Source of the DNA: Nocardioides phosphati
Lineage (GTDB): Bacteria > Actinomycetota > Actinomycetes > Propionibacteriales > Nocardioidaceae
NCBI RefSeq assembly: GCF_014646375.1
Contig: NZ_BMNI01000001.1
Location: 393,949-457,948 of the forward strand
Reading direction: 5' to 3'
Length of the DNA: 64,000 nt
Shown: piece after piece, positions 25,601 through 33,480 of the stretch
Layout of the letters: the number at the start of each line of letters is the position of its first letter
How positions within the stretch are numbered: the first letter of the stretch is position 1
Translations under genes and position numbers: made by a program
The notes under the pieces: generated by a model
The model's input: the letters and a program-made list of their open reading frames with translations, nothing else
The model's database searches: none
What the model was told of the DNA's origin: nothing

Positions 25601-25736
25601 GCAGTTCGTCGAGGTCGGCCTTCCATGGGGCGGCGCCGATGGCGATGAGCAGGAACGGAACCCCCGCGATGAGCAGCAGGATGAGCAGCGTCGCCGCGAG
25701 ACCTTGGAGTCGCTGTCGAAGCGTGGGTTGGGTCAT
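22620..25736 (-). CDS. membrane-anchored LysM protein with C-terminal SARP/BTAD-like regulator domain (Tad locus 1)
   Basis: A 1038-residue protein. Three hydrophobic segments lie near residues 15-35, 58-80 and 103-125; two LysM domains follow at about 173-224 and 237-293 (each with xGDSLxxIA). A Pro/Glu-rich spacer and a fourth membrane helix (about 360-382) come next. The large C-terminal part ends with a SARP-like winged-helix segment (RPRLTLFGAVNAKAFG) and a helical BTAD repeat region. The layout implies wall-binding LysM domains outside and a regulator-like domain inside. It is the last gene of the first Tad operon and has a full-length paralog at 58834. Target genes are unknown. Confidence 0.85.
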   Translation of the reverse strand: MTQPTLRQRLQGLAATLLILLLIAGVPFLLIAIGAAPWKADLDELRTLLSSPDDGTLAMAVIATVAWLAWAFVAISVVLEVISQVRGLPTPNLPGLSAPQRAVGQLVTVAALLFVAAPTVIAAFPTPPAHAATAAPVLETPRLAAVETAPLLPAGAPVLVTADATTSEKSTIEYTVKRGDSLWRIADRLLGDGARFPEIVALNRDVLNGRPDFIVSGTVLKVPYLAPEPEADRPSEEYVVQPGDSLSEIAEAKLGDPMRYPELFEASRDTVQPDGATLIDPDLILPGWEITIPGQATHKAEVPEEPPVEVVPPVDVEPPVETPPVELTPKRTVTAQPDPVPVAANAGQADDEVDSSAPGWLVPGLTGAGAVLAALVLLAVRAHRNTQLRYRRPGQTIAPPPEELRAVEKTAFVSGAPLTTTIEDLDRALMHLAGECSDSGRALPRVVTATLAKGTVTLRLAEDAVPPEPWTGTGTEWSLRLGGTLPERGDVLPPYPLLVTVGQDGDGLHLVNLEHLGVVALAGDPERGKALARHIAAELALNPWATIVEVNVIGLGEELTPLDALRLRHYAGGERIVATTARDVSVSLENGWGDPDPYRVVITTGDGTVELAPLLASPSSRLGTALVSLAAPVPESTVFEVDHTGRLRAPVLGLDVQAAGLTSEEATACAAIVDLTRESQPVKVPPFAQAADGWQAFADQAGALREELTDVREEGPAGDGSMLPEPAEAYVEAAATTVEDVETLAPVVPEQVRRTVEEADPTLDEDVADWFDDDNKRPRLTLFGAVNAKAFGPIGTAITKRKPYFVEMLAYLVLHPKGTAGAAMADAFAVAPSRARTDLGTLRNWLGMNPRSGQEHLPQAYKSPAFKETGVRTYQVEDVLCDVDLFRRLRTRGQARGADGIADLGTALRLVAGVPFSNLRDKGWTWLLDTERVHETIGHAIVDTAHIVVVDALARDDLQTAREAAETACTAAPYDDICRLDLVKVAVAQGHLELAERMLNHDVFNRTDDYLPPIDLPERTSDVVCKEGWGHSRRRPSA

Positions 25737-26158
25737 TGTTCGCTCCCTCCGAGGCTGCGGATCAGGCGTGCTGAGGCATGGCTGGTGACAGTGAGGTCGC
25801 CGATGCCGATGAAGCTCAAGAACTTGGGGGTGTAGGTGCCGGTCACGTCGACCGTGATGGTGTCGCCGCCGGTGATCGTCACCGTGCCGGTCACGCCGGA
25901 GGCGGTCAGGTAGTCCTCGGCCGCGTTCCGCGCGGCGACCGCGTCCACGGCGACGTACTGGCCCTTGATCGCGGGCGCGGCCTGCACCTGCTCGCCGCCC
26001 GTCCTGGCTGCCTCGGCGGCAATGTCGTGAGCGCGCTGCTTCGCGTGGACTTGCCCACCGAGGTCGACCGCGAGCCCGACCAGGATGATCATCACGAAGC
26101 TCGACACCGCCAGCCAGACGCTGATGGAGCCGCGGTCGTCACGAGTACGGTGCTTCAT
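25733..26158 (-). CDS. TadG-like pseudopilin (Tad locus 1)
   Basis: A 141-residue protein with a short basic N-terminus, DDRG|SISVW, and a hydrophobic helix (about residues 13-33) followed by VDLGGQVHAKQRAHDIAAEAART, the region typical of TadG/Flp-related minor pilins. The Gly before the hydrophobic helix is a likely prepilin peptidase site, although the usual Glu at +5 is replaced by Trp. The rest forms a small external domain. Overlaps with both neighbours (ATGA) keep it in strict order with the two TadE genes. Confidence 0.78.
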   Translation of the reverse strand: MKHRTRDDRGSISVWLAVSSFVMIILVGLAVDLGGQVHAKQRAHDIAAEAARTGGEQVQAAPAIKGQYVAVDAVAARNAAEDYLTASGVTGTVTITGGDTITVDVTGTYTPKFLSFIGIGDLTVTSHASARLIRSLGGSEQ

Positions 26159-26589
26159 CCGCGCTCCCTAAAGGTGTCTAGCGGCGAGTTGCTGGTGGCC
26201 TTGATAACGCGGCTGCCAGGGACCCCTGGGACGGAGAGATCGCCCAGGTCGAGGCGGCACTCCACAGTCGCGGAGACCGAGCCGGCCTGGCCGACGGTCT
26301 TGCTGAAGTCGGAGACGTCGACCGACACAGTCACGCTCAGGCAGTGGACGTCTTGGTTGGCCAGACTCGCCTGCGCGGCGGACTCGGCGTCCTGCTTCGC
26401 TTGCGCCGCGGTCCGGGCGATTGAGGCGGTGCGTGCGGCGTCGGCGGCAGCGGATTCGATGGCGGAGTGGGTGGTGGCGGTGCGGCCGCCGAAGATGATG
26501 AGCCCGACGAACAGCACGAAGGCGGGCACGCCGACGACGGCCTCGACCGCAGCCGAGCCTCGCTCGTCCCTCGTGTGCAGCCAAGTCAT
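26155..26589 (-). CDS. TadE-like minor pseudopilin (Tad locus 1, second)
   Basis: A 144-residue protein with the prepilin-type motif DERG|SAAVE (Glu at +5), a hydrophobic helix and an external domain with two cysteines (HCLSV and VECRL) that may form a disulfide. The ATG at 26589 overlaps the upstream stop as TGATG; a GTG one codon earlier is possible. TadE-type proteins are minor pilins or assembly factors of Tad pili. Confidence 0.8.
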   Translation of the reverse strand: MTWLHTRDERGSAAVEAVVGVPAFVLFVGLIIFGGRTATTHSAIESAAADAARTASIARTAAQAKQDAESAAQASLANQDVHCLSVTVSVDVSDFSKTVGQAGSVSATVECRLDLGDLSVPGVPGSRVIKATSNSPLDTFRERG

Positions 26590-26996
26590 CACGGAGCGGT
26601 CAGCCTCTCGACGGGCAGCGTGGCTGACTGGACGATCACCGGATTCCAGCCCGGAATCACGCTCAGGCTGTGTCCTCGAACCGTCACGGTGACCGTGGTC
26701 GCGGTGCGGTCGGCAGTCGCGCTCGCGCCGGTCAGGACGTCGTCGCCACCGGCGTCGACGACGAACGAGGAGGCAGCGGAGACCCCGTCGGACGCCTTGC
26801 CGTTCTCGCCGCCGGCGGTCTTTGCGCCCTCCTGCGCGGCAGCGATCGCCACGGTCCGGGCGTGGTAGACCAGCGCGGCCTGCATCCCCAGGAACATGAC
26901 CGCGAACAGGGCCGGCAGCAAGATGACCAGCTCGATCGACACCGAGCCGCGTTCGTCCCGCTGCTTGCTACTTGATGTTGCCAGCTTGGCTTTCAA
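26589..26996 (-). CDS. TadE-like minor pseudopilin (Tad locus 1, first)
   Basis: The motif RDERG|SVSIE with Glu at +5 and the following hydrophobic helix (LVILLPALFAVMFLGMQAALVYHARTVA) identify a TadE-type pseudopilin. The external domain ends in LSVIPGWNPVIVQSATLPVERLT, nearly matched in the paralog at 57544. The start is uncertain: there is no ATG or GTG near, so a TTG at 26996, inside the end of the flp gene, is proposed to give an N-terminus of the expected length. Confidence 0.75.
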   Translation of the reverse strand: MKAKLATSSSKQRDERGSVSIELVILLPALFAVMFLGMQAALVYHARTVAIAAAQEGAKTAGGENGKASDGVSAASSFVVDAGGDDVLTGASATADRTATTVTVTVRGHSLSVIPGWNPVIVQSATLPVERLTAP

Positions 26997-27168
26997 CGTA
27001 TGCCTTGATCGCCGCGACCACGATGCCGACGATGGCGATGACCGCCACAGCCCAGAGCACATGCTCGGTCGTGACGGAGCCTCGTTCGTCGCGGGCATTC
27101 AGGCGCGCATCGGCCCAGTCACCGGCATTGAGATGGAGTGTGAGTAGGAGTGCGAGCAATCGGTTCAT
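26968..27168 (-). CDS. flp: Flp-type major pilin (Tad locus 1)
   Basis: A 66-residue prepilin. The leader is unusually long (about 30 residues) and itself hydrophobic at the start. The processing motif is ERG|SVTTE with Glu at +5, followed by the pilin helix HVLWAVAVIAIVGIVVAAIKAYV. The mature protein would be about 36 residues, typical for Flp pilins. It follows tadC and precedes the TadE genes. No prepilin peptidase (TadV/CpaA) gene is in the window, so processing must depend on one encoded elsewhere. Confidence 0.85.
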   Translation of the reverse strand: MNRLLALLLTLHLNAGDWADARLNARDERGSVTTEHVLWAVAVIAIVGIVVAAIKAYVESQAGNIK

Positions 27169-27216
27169 CCGGTGTTTCCTTTCCTTGGTGGGATCCCTTT
27201 CGTGGGTTCGGGGTGG

Positions 27217-28122
27217 TCAGGTGCTGCTGAACATCCGCAGCAGGGATGGGGCAACGAGCAGCGCCATGAAGATGACGCCGAGCAGGGAGCCGGGGATGGT
27301 CATCCGCTCGCCCACAGCGTTGGCTTCGGCGATCTCGTCGTTGAGCATCGCCGTCCGCATGGCAGCCGAGCGGGCACGCAGGCTGGTGTAGACCGAGGCA
27401 CCTTCCTCCCCGGAGAGCCGCATGATGTCGGCGAAGTCGTCGAGCTCGGGCAGGCCCAGTTCGTCGGCCAGGGCGTGCAGGGCATCCCAGGGCGGCTGGC
27501 CCGACCACCGGGAGCGGGTCAGCTCCTCGGACAGTCGGGTGAAGACCCAGGAGTCGCCGACCTCGGCCGCGGACTCCATCGCTTGCCGGACGCCGGAGCC
27601 GTTGTTGCGCTCCAAGGCGACGAGGTCGATGTACGCCCCCAGCGCGCGAGCGAACTCGAGCCGGGCTTTCCGGGCGTCGTCGACGGCGTTGTAGTTGGGC
27701 AGGAAGAACGTCACCACGGCCAGCCCGAGTGACGCGATGGCGGGGATCGCGATAGGGAAGCCCAGCCCGATCTGCTCGAAGAAGAACGCCAGGAGCGGCG
27801 GGATCACCAGGCCCATGAGCGCCATGACGATCTTGTCGCCGTAGAACCGGGCCACTGGGATGCGCAACAAGGCGAGCTCGCGGGTCGGGGTCCTGATCCA
27901 GATGGCCGGCGGCAGGGCCTTGATCGCCCACACGCCGATCCGTTCCTTGCCCTTCGCCGTGGTCACCGGGCCGACCGTGTTCGCGCGTCCCCTGGCAGGG
28001 GTGAGCCGCGAAAGTGCTTCGGCAAGGTCCGGTTCGACGGGCATGAGGCGGGCGACGAGCAGTACGACGCCGAGGCCGAGGAACGCCCCTCCTGCCAGTG
28101 CGATCTGGAGTCCGGTGGTCAT
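27217..28122 (-). CDS. tadC: TadC-like pilus platform protein (Tad locus 1)
   Basis: A 301-residue inner-membrane protein of the T2SSF/GspF type. Hydrophobic helices lie at the N-terminus (about 5-25), in the middle (about 95-140) and at the C-terminus (about 275-298). Between them is the helical ARLEFARALGAYIDLVALERNNGSG domain with the conserved ESAAEVGDSWVF. The ATG at 28122 overlaps the tadB stop as ATGA. Together with TadB it forms the platform on which the TadA motor acts. Confidence 0.88.
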   Translation of the reverse strand: MTTGLQIALAGGAFLGLGVVLLVARLMPVEPDLAEALSRLTPARGRANTVGPVTTAKGKERIGVWAIKALPPAIWIRTPTRELALLRIPVARFYGDKIVMALMGLVIPPLLAFFFEQIGLGFPIAIPAIASLGLAVVTFFLPNYNAVDDARKARLEFARALGAYIDLVALERNNGSGVRQAMESAAEVGDSWVFTRLSEELTRSRWSGQPPWDALHALADELGLPELDDFADIMRLSGEEGASVYTSLRARSAAMRTAMLNDEIAEANAVGERMTIPGSLLGVIFMALLVAPSLLRMFSST

Positions 28123-28979
28123 GCCGCGCCCTCCCTCGCCGCGCCGGGGACGGGCGAGAGGAACCGGGGCATCGCCCGTCCGATCGCCATGCGCTTCATC
28201 CACACGAGCGTGGCGACGTACATCGACAGCAGCGCGACGAGGATGACCTGCCCGAGCGGGCTCTGGTACGGCTTCACGTACGTCCCCGACACCGCGAGGA
28301 TCACCAGGACGCCGACGCTGATCAGCGTCACCCAGCGGGCGGTCGCACGCGGCTTGGCGCGGTCGGCCTCGACCTGCCGACGGGCGCGCACGTCTGCCGC
28401 GACCGACTCTGCCAGCCCTTCGAGCACGCTCGCCAGACCGGCGCCCCTCCTGCGGGCGCCGAGGATCAGGTTGGCCGCGACCAGGTCACCTGTCGCGTCG
28501 TCGAGCTCGTCGGCAAACGCCCGCAACGCGTCCTCGGTGACCCAGCGGGCGCGAAGACGTGCAACCAGCCGGGTGACCTCGGGACCGATCGCCGCCGGGG
28601 TGGAGCGGAGCGTGGCGACGAGGGCCTGCTCCAGGCCCACCCCAACGGTCAACACTCCGGAGAGCGACCGGGTCCATTCCTCCATCGCTTCGAGCCGTTC
28701 GATCCGCTGGGCCGCTGAGGACGAGGAGAGCAGGACGGGCAGGCCGACGAACGCGACAGGGACGACCACGAGGGCGAGCGCCCAGCCGGTGACGAGGAAC
28801 GCCACGATGCCGATGCCGAACCCGCCGAGCAGGAGCATCCGAGTCTGCTTGGTTATCGTGCGGACCTTGCGTGGCCGGGACGGGCGCTCCACGACCGGGG
28901 AGGGACGCAGCCCGACGACGAGCGCGATCAGGCCGCCGACGGCGAGTGCGCCAGCGAGCGCCGGGACGAGGACGATCAC
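28119..28979 (-). CDS. tadB: TadB-like pilus platform protein (Tad locus 1)
   Basis: A 286-residue T2SSF-domain membrane protein with an N-terminal helix, a second helix pair (about 50-85), the cytoplasmic segment LEAMEEWTRSLSGVLTVGVGLEQAL and two C-terminal helices (about 218-265). The GTG start overlaps tadA as GTGA. The family partner of TadC; sequence identity with the product of 55414 is obvious by eye. Confidence 0.88.
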   Translation of the reverse strand: MIVLVPALAGALAVGGLIALVVGLRPSPVVERPSRPRKVRTITKQTRMLLLGGFGIGIVAFLVTGWALALVVVPVAFVGLPVLLSSSSAAQRIERLEAMEEWTRSLSGVLTVGVGLEQALVATLRSTPAAIGPEVTRLVARLRARWVTEDALRAFADELDDATGDLVAANLILGARRRGAGLASVLEGLAESVAADVRARRQVEADRAKPRATARWVTLISVGVLVILAVSGTYVKPYQSPLGQVILVALLSMYVATLVWMKRMAIGRAMPRFLSPVPGAAREGAA

Positions 28980-30460
28980 GACCGCACCTCCTGCTGCGCC
29001 AGGTAGGCGCCGAGGTCGAAGCCGTACGTCGCAAGGTCTCGGTAGGCGTCGGGCAGGACCGCGGGGACTGCGGCACGGTCGAGGTCGGGGGCGAAGACGT
29101 GGGTGGTGGCGTAGCCGGTCTCACGTTCGCCGGGGTCGAGGGCGATGATCTCGGCCACCCGGCGTCGTCGGGTCGAGCGTCCTCCCTCGTTTGCTGTGCG
29201 CAGGTCGAGGTGGACGATCAGGTCGATGGTCGAGGCCAGCTTGCTCGCGGCGAGCGAGTGCGTGACGTGGGGGCCGGCCTCCATCGCACAGGTGACGAGC
29301 TTGCGGATCGCCGCTACCGCGTCGGAGGCGTGGGTGGTGGAGATGGAGCCGGTGCCAGACTCCATCGCCTTGATCATGGCCCAGACCTCCTTGCCCCGAA
29401 CCTCGCCGACGATCTGGCGGGCGAGGTTGAAGCGGAAGGAGTCCACCAAGGCTTCGTCCAGTGTGAACTCGCCGGCCATGCGCCCGTCCGCCCCGCGCTC
29501 ACCGGAACCGGGGCGTGCCTCCCATGGATGGACGACCCGGTGACGGCCGAGCTCGTGCAGGTGCAGCTCGTACTCGGTCTCGAAGGTGCCGATCGCTTCG
29601 AGCGGGTCGATCTCGGCGCACAACGCCCGTACGAGCGTTGTCTTACCCGCGCCCTGCATTCCAGAGACCACGATGGACTTGCGAGCCCGCACCGCAGCTC
29701 GCAGGAAGGACGCGGCGACGGGCGAAAGCATCTGGCGCTCGACGAGGTCGGCGAGGGTCACCTCCATCAGTCGGTGACGTCGGATTACGACCGAGGGGCG
29801 CGGTGTCACCCACGCGGCAGCGGCGAGCCGGGAGCCGCCGTCCAGGCGCAGGTGCAGTCTGGGTTGGGCTTCGGAGAACCCACGAGCGTTCACCTCAGAC
29901 CGGGAGGCGAGGAAGACGAGGAAGTCGATCAGCTCCTCGTCCGAGTCGGCTACAGGAGGCCCGTCGACCAGCGAGCCGTCCGTCCGTTCGAGAACGACGT
30001 TGTCGTGGCCGGTGATGATGATGTTCTCCAGCCGGTCGTCGTCCACGAGGGGTTGGAGCCGGCCGAGCCGGAACAGCGAGTCGAAGACCGCCCGTGCTAA
30101 CGCGTCCTGCTCGCCGCCCGGCAGGGTGGTCATCCCGGCGTTCACGCGGTCGGAGACCGTCGCTTCGATCAGGTCGAGCACGATTGTCCGTCCCAGCTCC
30201 TCCTGCGCCGTCTTGTCCAGCCGGCCACGGTCGGCCGCGACCGCCTGGCTGAGCTGCTCGGAGGCTTGGGCGCGCAGGGCAGAGACCAGCGACCAGTCGA
30301 GGGTCCGGCCGAGGGGTGGGCTGCTCACAGTCGACAGGTGTGCCACCGAGCCCAACGGACGGGCGGCTTCGACTTTCTCGGCCACTGGCGGGACCGATTG
30401 GCTGAACAGCGGCAGCCCGGCCAGCGACTCCTGGTAGTTCTCGGAGCGTTCCGTAGTCAT
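28976..30460 (-). CDS. tadA: TadA/CpaF-type secretion ATPase (Tad locus 1)
   Basis: A 494-residue hexameric motor ATPase of the GspE/VirB11 superfamily. Walker A is GMQGAGKTTLVRAL (about 266), the Asp box is IGTFETEYELHLHELG, and Walker B with the catalytic Glu lies in RQIVGEVRGKEVWAMIKAM, followed by the His box GSISTTHASDAV. It would drive pilus assembly. It overlaps tadZ by four bases upstream and tadB downstream. Confidence 0.92.
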   Translation of the reverse strand: MTTERSENYQESLAGLPLFSQSVPPVAEKVEAARPLGSVAHLSTVSSPPLGRTLDWSLVSALRAQASEQLSQAVAADRGRLDKTAQEELGRTIVLDLIEATVSDRVNAGMTTLPGGEQDALARAVFDSLFRLGRLQPLVDDDRLENIIITGHDNVVLERTDGSLVDGPPVADSDEELIDFLVFLASRSEVNARGFSEAQPRLHLRLDGGSRLAAAAWVTPRPSVVIRRHRLMEVTLADLVERQMLSPVAASFLRAAVRARKSIVVSGMQGAGKTTLVRALCAEIDPLEAIGTFETEYELHLHELGRHRVVHPWEARPGSGERGADGRMAGEFTLDEALVDSFRFNLARQIVGEVRGKEVWAMIKAMESGTGSISTTHASDAVAAIRKLVTCAMEAGPHVTHSLAASKLASTIDLIVHLDLRTANEGGRSTRRRRVAEIIALDPGERETGYATTHVFAPDLDRAAVPAVLPDAYRDLATYGFDLGAYLAQQEVRS

Positions 30461-31224
30461 GACCGGGCTCCTTCGAGCAGCTCGTTGCGACGAGCAGTGA
30501 TAGTCGAGTGGATCGTCGCGATGGCCGCATGGAGCGCCCGAACCAGCGACCCAGTCTCGAATCGCTTGGGCGGTTGTGCCCCACGCGAGAACACGGCAGC
30601 AGATTCGGGATCATCGGGCAGGGAGGCGAGAACCGGCAGGGTCACCGCCCCGGCGACGTCGCGGGCGCTGTAGGGCTGGCCCTCGGCGACGAGAAGAACT
30701 CCTGACTGGTGCCAGTCGAGCGCAGGTCGCTGAAACGCCTCGGCCCACGACCGCAGCGCCGATAGGTTCGGCAGCGTCGTGCGGCTCACGAGCAACGCCA
30801 GGTCGGCCGCATCCAGCAGCGGATCTGGTGAGCCGTGGAGCCCGAGTCGGCCGGCATCGACGATGACGTCCTGTCCGGACGTCTCCAACCCGCCGAGGGT
30901 CTCGGCCAGTGGTGCCCAGAGATCCCGGAGTGCGCTGGCTTGAGTGTGTGATCGGGTCCCGGTAACGAACGACACTGTCGTCCCCTCGATGGGGCGGGCG
31001 GCGTCGGCGAGCGCGTCGCTGAGGTTGCTCGCGGTCAACGCCAGCTCGATAAGCCCCGCCTGATACTCGCGCATGCCCCGGAAGTAGCCCGCGAGAAGGT
31101 TCGAGCCGCCAGTTGGGTCAGCCTCGACGAGCAGGACCGGGCGCGGCCACAGCAGCGCGAGCCCGAGAGCCGTCGTGGTGACGCCCGGAGAGCCGGAAGC
31201 CGAAGTGAGTGCGACGATGGCCAT
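30457..31224 (-). CDS. tadZ: TadZ/CpaE-like ParA-family ATPase (Tad locus 1)
   Basis: A 255-residue ParA/MinD-like protein. The deviant P-loop reads SASGSPGVTTTALGLAL, in which the Lys of the usual KGGxGKT is absent, and the second motif is PVLLVEADPTGG. Loss of Lys residues is common in TadZ proteins that place the pilus machine rather than move by ATP cycling. It starts inside the last base of the SAF-domain gene (TGATG) and overlaps tadA. Confidence 0.82.
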   Translation of the reverse strand: MAIVALTSASGSPGVTTTALGLALLWPRPVLLVEADPTGGSNLLAGYFRGMREYQAGLIELALTASNLSDALADAARPIEGTTVSFVTGTRSHTQASALRDLWAPLAETLGGLETSGQDVIVDAGRLGLHGSPDPLLDAADLALLVSRTTLPNLSALRSWAEAFQRPALDWHQSGVLLVAEGQPYSARDVAGAVTLPVLASLPDDPESAAVFSRGAQPPKRFETGSLVRALHAAIATIHSTITARRNELLEGARS

Positions 31225-31901
31225 CAGCGCTCCCGTGAGTCCAGGACGAGGGCGACGTCGCCGGTCGCGATCCGCGTGGCGAGCACGGCGGCGTCGGGGC
31301 TGGGTACGAGGAGGTCGACGACCGTCTCGCCGGTTGTGTCGGAGGCGTGGACCCCAACCACGGTGGCGTCGTTGATGAGCGGGGTCCCGGCTGGAAGTTC
31401 AGCGCCCTTGGCGGGGGTCACGACGACCCGGACTGCGTCGCCGTATCGGAGGTCGAGTCCTGGCGCTTGAGCCGGCGTCAGAGCTACACCGACAACCGAC
31501 TGGCCTTGACCCGGGACGACCTCTGAAGTGAAGGTGCCGGGCGTCAACATCCCGCCCTCGGCGATGTCCATCGCTGCTCTCTGCCCGACGACTTGGTCGA
31601 ACTGCGACGCCGCGACCGGCCTGAGCGCAGGATCGGCACTGAGCTGCACGCGGGCGAGGTCGTCGGCCGCGATGACGGAACCCCGCTCGATGTTGTGCCG
31701 AGCGACGAGAACCTCTTGGGTGCTCGTCGTCGCCGTCCACGCCCACCCCGCGAGCAGAGCCCCGACGCAGATGGCAGCAATCGCAGAGGCGATGAGCGCC
31801 GGCCGCCGACGCAGCTTCGGTGGAGGCACGAGCGCAATCGCGGCCGGACCCTCCTGGTTGAGAGTCCCGTCGAACCGGGTGGCTGCACTGCTCATACTCA
31901 T
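31224..31901 (-). CDS. SAF-domain protein, CpaB/RcpC-like (Tad locus 1)
   Basis: A 225-residue protein with a cytoplasmic N-terminus, one membrane helix (about residues 34-56) and an external SAF domain (VLVARHNIERGSVIAADDLARVQL). The later part has GVALTPAQAPGLDLRYGDAVRVVVTP as in CpaB/RcpC. In Gram-negative bacteria these proteins touch the secretin; here, with no outer membrane, a wall-side guide role is likely. ATG at 31901 has GGAG 5 bases upstream. Confidence 0.82.
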   Translation of the reverse strand: MSMSSAATRFDGTLNQEGPAAIALVPPPKLRRRPALIASAIAAICVGALLAGWAWTATTSTQEVLVARHNIERGSVIAADDLARVQLSADPALRPVAASQFDQVVGQRAAMDIAEGGMLTPGTFTSEVVPGQGQSVVGVALTPAQAPGLDLRYGDAVRVVVTPAKGAELPAGTPLINDATVVGVHASDTTGETVVDLLVPSPDAAVLATRIATGDVALVLDSRER

Positions 31902-31918
31902 TGCCTCTCCGCTGCCCG

Positions 31919-32878
31919 CTACTGCACGAGCACCTGCGCTTCCCCGACCGCGATCGCGACCGTTCGTGTGAGGCCGTTCAGCCGGATGGTCCCGGTCTGA
32001 CCTGCCCCTGCCCATGTGATGACCCAGTCCGAGGTGGCGGTCACGGTGTACTTGCCGCCCGACTGCGTCGAGCTGGACTTCTGATAGGTGTGCCCGCAGT
32101 CCGGCGACTCGGCTTTGCCGTACGACGCGTTGTACGGCGTACCCGCGGTCGCGCAGTTGACCTTCGTGCCGTCGCCCATGTCCCAGGTGATCTTGTGCAG
32201 CCGGGCGGTTGCGGTAACCGTGATGCCTCCTGCTGTCGCCGACTCGCTGATCGGCCCGACGGTGTGACTGTTCGGGTTGGCCGCCCACATCCACACAGGC
32301 ATCCCGACGATGCCGATGCTGTGGGGGCCCGGCTCCGGCGTGATACCGACGTCGATGGCCCGAAGGTCCATCTGCTGGATCGCGATCTGAGCGACCTCGC
32401 GTGGGGTCGGCCCTGCGCCTGAGTTCGGCGGAGTGTTCTGCGACCAGACCCAAATGAGAAGGTCGGTCGGCGGCTGGTAGCAGGAGTAGACCGCCCCGTC
32501 GCCGGGCTGGTGCCCCTGCCAGTTCGGGTCACCCGCTGGCGGCTGCGGGTTGAGCAAGGTGATGTAGCAGCGGTAGCCGTTCGACCAGTAGCCGTACTCG
32601 GTACTGCATGCGACCGGTCCTGGTGGCGGATCGCTGATGCCCTGCGAAGTGCCGTCCCAGTAACAGGCAGCACCCGAGCCGGTGTCCTTCGGTCCGTCGT
32701 TGCCGCCTCCACCAGGGTTGCCTGGAGTGCCGGGGACCTCGACGTAGATCAGGCAGACGCCGGTCTCGGGGTCTGTGACTTGGCACACCGTGTCGGCGTA
32801 CGACGGTCCTTGGGCAAGTCCGAGTGGACCCGCCGCTGCGAGCGCGGTGACGACGACGCGCGCTACGAGGCTTTGCAT
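31919..32878 (-). CDS. secreted Cys-rich PKD-like protein (Tad locus 1)
   Basis: A 319-residue exported protein with a signal peptide (MQSLVARVVVTALAAAG, cleavage near SYA-DT). The first part has many cysteines and aromatic residues and a Gly/Pro linker. The C-terminal half contains GMPVWMWAANP, ITWDMGDGTKVNC and PDCGHTYQKSS, a pattern like a PKD-type beta-sandwich (GDGT...YxxxG) closed by disulfides. The start overlaps the lipoprotein gene by 16 bases. A paralog lies at 62920. A wall- or pilus-tip role is inferred from its constant link to the Tad genes. Confidence 0.75.
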   Translation of the reverse strand: MQSLVARVVVTALAAAGPLGLAQGPSYADTVCQVTDPETGVCLIYVEVPGTPGNPGGGGNDGPKDTGSGAACYWDGTSQGISDPPPGPVACSTEYGYWSNGYRCYITLLNPQPPAGDPNWQGHQPGDGAVYSCYQPPTDLLIWVWSQNTPPNSGAGPTPREVAQIAIQQMDLRAIDVGITPEPGPHSIGIVGMPVWMWAANPNSHTVGPISESATAGGITVTATARLHKITWDMGDGTKVNCATAGTPYNASYGKAESPDCGHTYQKSSSTQSGGKYTVTATSDWVITWAGAGQTGTIRLNGLTRTVAIAVGEAQVLVQ

Positions 32879-33480
32879 GGCGCGCGCTTGATGTCCTGGC
32901 TGGAGGCAACCCGCCATCCGTCATCGGGATTGGTGTCCCACTGATAGTTCGATACCAGGAACTGAATCCATCCGGTGTCCGGTCGGTCAGGGCTGATGAC
33001 CGACTTTCCGTTCGCATCGACCACGTCTACGCCGCTCACGTCGAAGCAAAGGTCGATCTCGACCGTCGGAACCTTGCCGGCCTTCGGATCGGAGTTGTCG
33101 AGGTTGACCGACTGGACGTCCAGCTTGGCCACCTTCGTCGTGCCGACTTGGTGGAGTCCCTGCTTGCGTTCCGTCTTGAAGAGGTGCTCCTGCGCGGCCA
33201 GTTCGGTGCTGATCGCCACGTCGTCAAGGATGGTCAGAGGCTGCGTCGAGTCCTGACGGAGCTGGTTGCGAACGTCGTAGTACCGCCACAGAACGGCAGA
33301 CGCCGCCTCTGATGCTTTCTCGCTCTCAGAAGGCGGCGTGTTGGTTGTGGTCGGGGCAGGCGAGCTCGTCGTGGGCGTCGGGCTCGCCGCCGGATCATTG
33401 CCGTTGGAGGCGCAGCCTCCAACGGCGATCGTCAACATAGTGACGGTCGCTACGACGAAGGTGCGCGGTGCGTGGGTCAA
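32863..33480 (-). CDS. Tad-linked lipoprotein (Tad locus 1)
   Basis: After a short N-region and a hydrophobic stretch, TIAVGGCAS forms a lipobox, followed by a Ser/Thr/Pro linker. The rest (about 150 residues) looks like a small NTF2/SnoaL-like fold, with VLWRYYDVRNQLRQD near its start and DDGWRVASSQDI at its end. The start is uncertain: a TTG at 33480 gives a signal peptide of normal length, while a much longer frame upstream would place the lipobox far inside. First gene of the first Tad operon. Confidence 0.65.
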   Translation of the reverse strand: MTHAPRTFVVATVTMLTIAVGGCASNGNDPAASPTPTTSSPAPTTTNTPPSESEKASEAASAVLWRYYDVRNQLRQDSTQPLTILDDVAISTELAAQEHLFKTERKQGLHQVGTTKVAKLDVQSVNLDNSDPKAGKVPTVEIDLCFDVSGVDVVDANGKSVISPDRPDTGWIQFLVSNYQWDTNPDDGWRVASSQDIKRAPCKAS

